DNA of 38,995 nt. Origin: Candidatus Aenigmatarchaeota archaeon. Its GTDB lineage: Archaea > Aenigmatarchaeota > Aenigmatarchaeia > QMZP01 > QMZT01. Position numbers and translations under genes: made by a program. The stretch covers positions 1 through 38,995 of the forward strand of contig WVZE01000038.1 in assembly GCA_011772645.1 (NCBI GenBank), written 5' to 3'. The notes beneath the pieces are model-generated. The model ran no database searches and was not told the origin of the DNA. It was given only the letters and a program-made list of their open reading frames with translations. Position 1 is the first letter of the stretch. Each line of letters opens with the position of its first letter. Shown here piece after piece: positions 37,995 through 38,995 of the stretch.

Positions 37995-38274
37995 ATGGGA
38001 ATATCTGATATACGCTATAGATTTGGAGGATACGGAACAGAGGAACTAATCATGTATATCAAAGGTTTTGGTATCGGAAGGAGATTAACATCGGATGCTC
38101 TCGAAAGACGATTTTTCTACGAATCTCTGGCAATCCAAGAACTGAACCAAAGGGGGCTGGCATATCCTCTCACAGTTTAGAATTGGAGAAGAAGCCTCTG
38201 AAAGTCTATTTCTGGCGATCAAACATATAATACCCAGATCACTCAAAAATATAAACATAGGACTTGAAAACTAA
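37995..38274 (+). pseudogene. Third operon gene, frameshifted at a G run
   Basis: ATG 37995 directly follows the preceding TGA and has GGGAGGAG at 37982-37989 as ribosome-binding site. Frame 1 stops at 38180 after ELNQRGLAYPLTV. If one G of the five-G run at 38152-38156 is removed, the frame continues ELNQRG-WHILSQFRIGEEASESLFLAIKH... to TAA at 38274, a 92-residue protein with a natural amphipathic helix. This is a sequencing or assembly indel, a recent inactivation, or a programmed shift. No family recognised. Confidence 0.55.
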
Positions 38275-38300
38275 AGTAATTGAAAAGCCAGGGAATTCCC

Positions 38301-38995
38301 ATGAAACTCGAAATCAACCCATGGGGGACAGAGGACGTGAAGGACTACGAGAAGCTATCGAAGGAGTTCGGAATCCAGCCTTTCGCTCCTCTCCTGAAGA
38401 GAATGAAGGAGCCTCACCTACTCATGAGGAGAGGGATTGTGTTCGGGCACAGGGACTTCAACAAGATCCTTGATTCGGTCAAGAGGAAGGAGAGCTACGC
38501 CATGATGACGGGTTTGATGCCCTCCGGGAAGTTCCATCTTGGTCACAAGATTCTCGCTGAACAGATCATACACCACCAGCAGGTTATGGGAGGAAGGATA
38601 TTCCTGTGCGTCGCGGACGTTGAGGCTTATAACATGCGGCTTAACAACATGGAGGCCCTCCGAAAGACAGCGATAGAGGAATACCTCCTGAACTATATCG
38701 CTCTTGGCCTGAAACCGAAAAACTGCGATTTCTACTTCCAGAGCTCCCGCTCGAAAGACCCGGACCAGGCAAATGCCTTCTACCGCCTCGCCGGAATGGC
38801 CGCGAGAAAGACGACCTTCAACGAGATGCGCGCGATTTACGGAGAGATCTCACCTGCGAAAGTAATGTCCGTAATGATTCAAGCTTCCGATATCCTCCAC
38901 CCCATGCTCCCTGAATTCGGGGGATTCAAACACGTGGTCGTCCCTGTAGGGGTGGACCAGGACCCCCACATGAGGCTGACGAGGGATATCGCTTC
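38301..38995 (+). CDS. trpS: Tryptophanyl-tRNA synthetase, N-terminal part (runs off window)
   Basis: Class I synthetase charging tRNA-Trp; 231 codons are visible. MKLEINPWGTEDVKDYEKL and FGIQPF at the N-terminus are characteristic of archaeal/eukaryotic TrpRS. RGIVFGHRDF is the conserved N-terminal insertion, and MTGLMPSGKFHLGHK near residue 78 is the HIGH region. Further on are FYRLAGMAARKTTFNE, MSVMIQASDIL and VVVPVGVDQDPH. The KMSKS end lies beyond the window. The ORF track shows only a shadow frame (38264) because the gene has no stop here. The palindrome GGGAATTCCC ends immediately before the ATG. Confidence 0.95.
   Translation, partial: MKLEINPWGTEDVKDYEKLSKEFGIQPFAPLLKRMKEPHLLMRRGIVFGHRDFNKILDSVKRKESYAMMTGLMPSGKFHLGHKILAEQIIHHQQVMGGRIFLCVADVEAYNMRLNNMEALRKTAIEEYLLNYIALGLKPKNCDFYFQSSRSKDPDQANAFYRLAGMAARKTTFNEMRAIYGEISPAKVMSVMIQASDILHPMLPEFGGFKHVVVPVGVDQDPHMRLTRDIA

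Noticed and set aside
37447-38274. Toxin-antitoxin operon
   Set aside because: The layout (wHTH plus two small proteins) is suggestive, but no toxin fold or catalytic motif is recognisable.
38291-38300. GGGAATTCCC palindrome before trpS
   Set aside because: A single 10-base palindrome without a second site; it could be an operator but there is no supporting context.
1-38995. CRISPR array or insertion sequence ends
   Set aside because: No regularly spaced direct repeats and no transposase ORF were seen on either strand.

Overview
The window is chromosomal DNA from an archaeon. Diagnostic genes are a two-repeat TATA-binding protein, deoxyhypusine synthase, the archaeal tRNA-dependent glutamine route (archaeal-type GluRS plus GatD and GatE), Kae1, CDP-archaeol synthase, ribose-1,5-bisphosphate isomerase, a beta-CASP RNase, archaeal-type TyrRS/TrpRS and a tRNA with extra-loop introns. 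Genes are tightly packed. Many have a TATA box about 26 bases before the start codon, or before a very short GTGAT leader. There is no rRNA gene, so the lineage cannot be fixed from the sequence; a DPANN-grade or deep euryarchaeal lineage is my guess.

Layout: 1-2243 is the N-terminal part of a secreted double beta-helix protein. 2323-9132 holds an MBL hydrolase, GluRS, SppA, Kae1, a small unknown protein, Mre11 and TBP. 9162-13315 holds R15P isomerase, a TIM-barrel protein, a retropepsin-like protein, a Hef-type helicase and a zinc-ribbon membrane protein. 13368-19037 holds inositol-phosphate synthase, gatD, a reversed LAGLIDADG-like homing endonuclease gene and gatE; the 3' third of gatD, the endonuclease and the 5' third of gatE form one AT-rich tract inside otherwise GC-richer genes. 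19041-22537 holds NAD kinase diverging from two tandem eight-bladed PQQ-type propeller genes with an unusual hexad-repeat tail. 22534-27159 is more accessory: thymidylate kinase, two diverged lipoprotein-like paralogues behind a duplicated divergent promoter, a HAD phosphatase, CarS and a GT81-like glycosyltransferase. 27213-33423 includes a stand-alone LigD-type phosphoesterase domain, a doubly interrupted tRNA-Ala(CGC) whose 3' end touches a phosphoesterase ORF, DUF504, an acyltransferase, membrane proteins, RtcA and the beta-CASP RNase. 33465-38995 holds a membrane protein, deoxyhypusine synthase, an NTF2-like protein, TyrRS, a JAMM protease, a small wHTH operon with phased operator-like repeats and a frameshifted gene, and the start of TrpRS.

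The genes combine into translation quality and aminoacylation (GluRS+GatDE, TyrRS, TrpRS, Kae1, deoxyhypusine synthase), lipid and polar head-group synthesis (CarS, inositol-phosphate synthase), DNA repair (Mre11, Hef-like, LigD-PE) and RNA end processing (RtcA, beta-CASP, PE). The most unusual signals are the selfish-gene tract in gatDE, the tRNA with two non-canonical introns that appears to supply the 5' end of the next mRNA, the paired PQQ propellers with Ser-Asp/Glu-Tyr hexads, and a recurring TATA-26-GTGAT-ATG start architecture.
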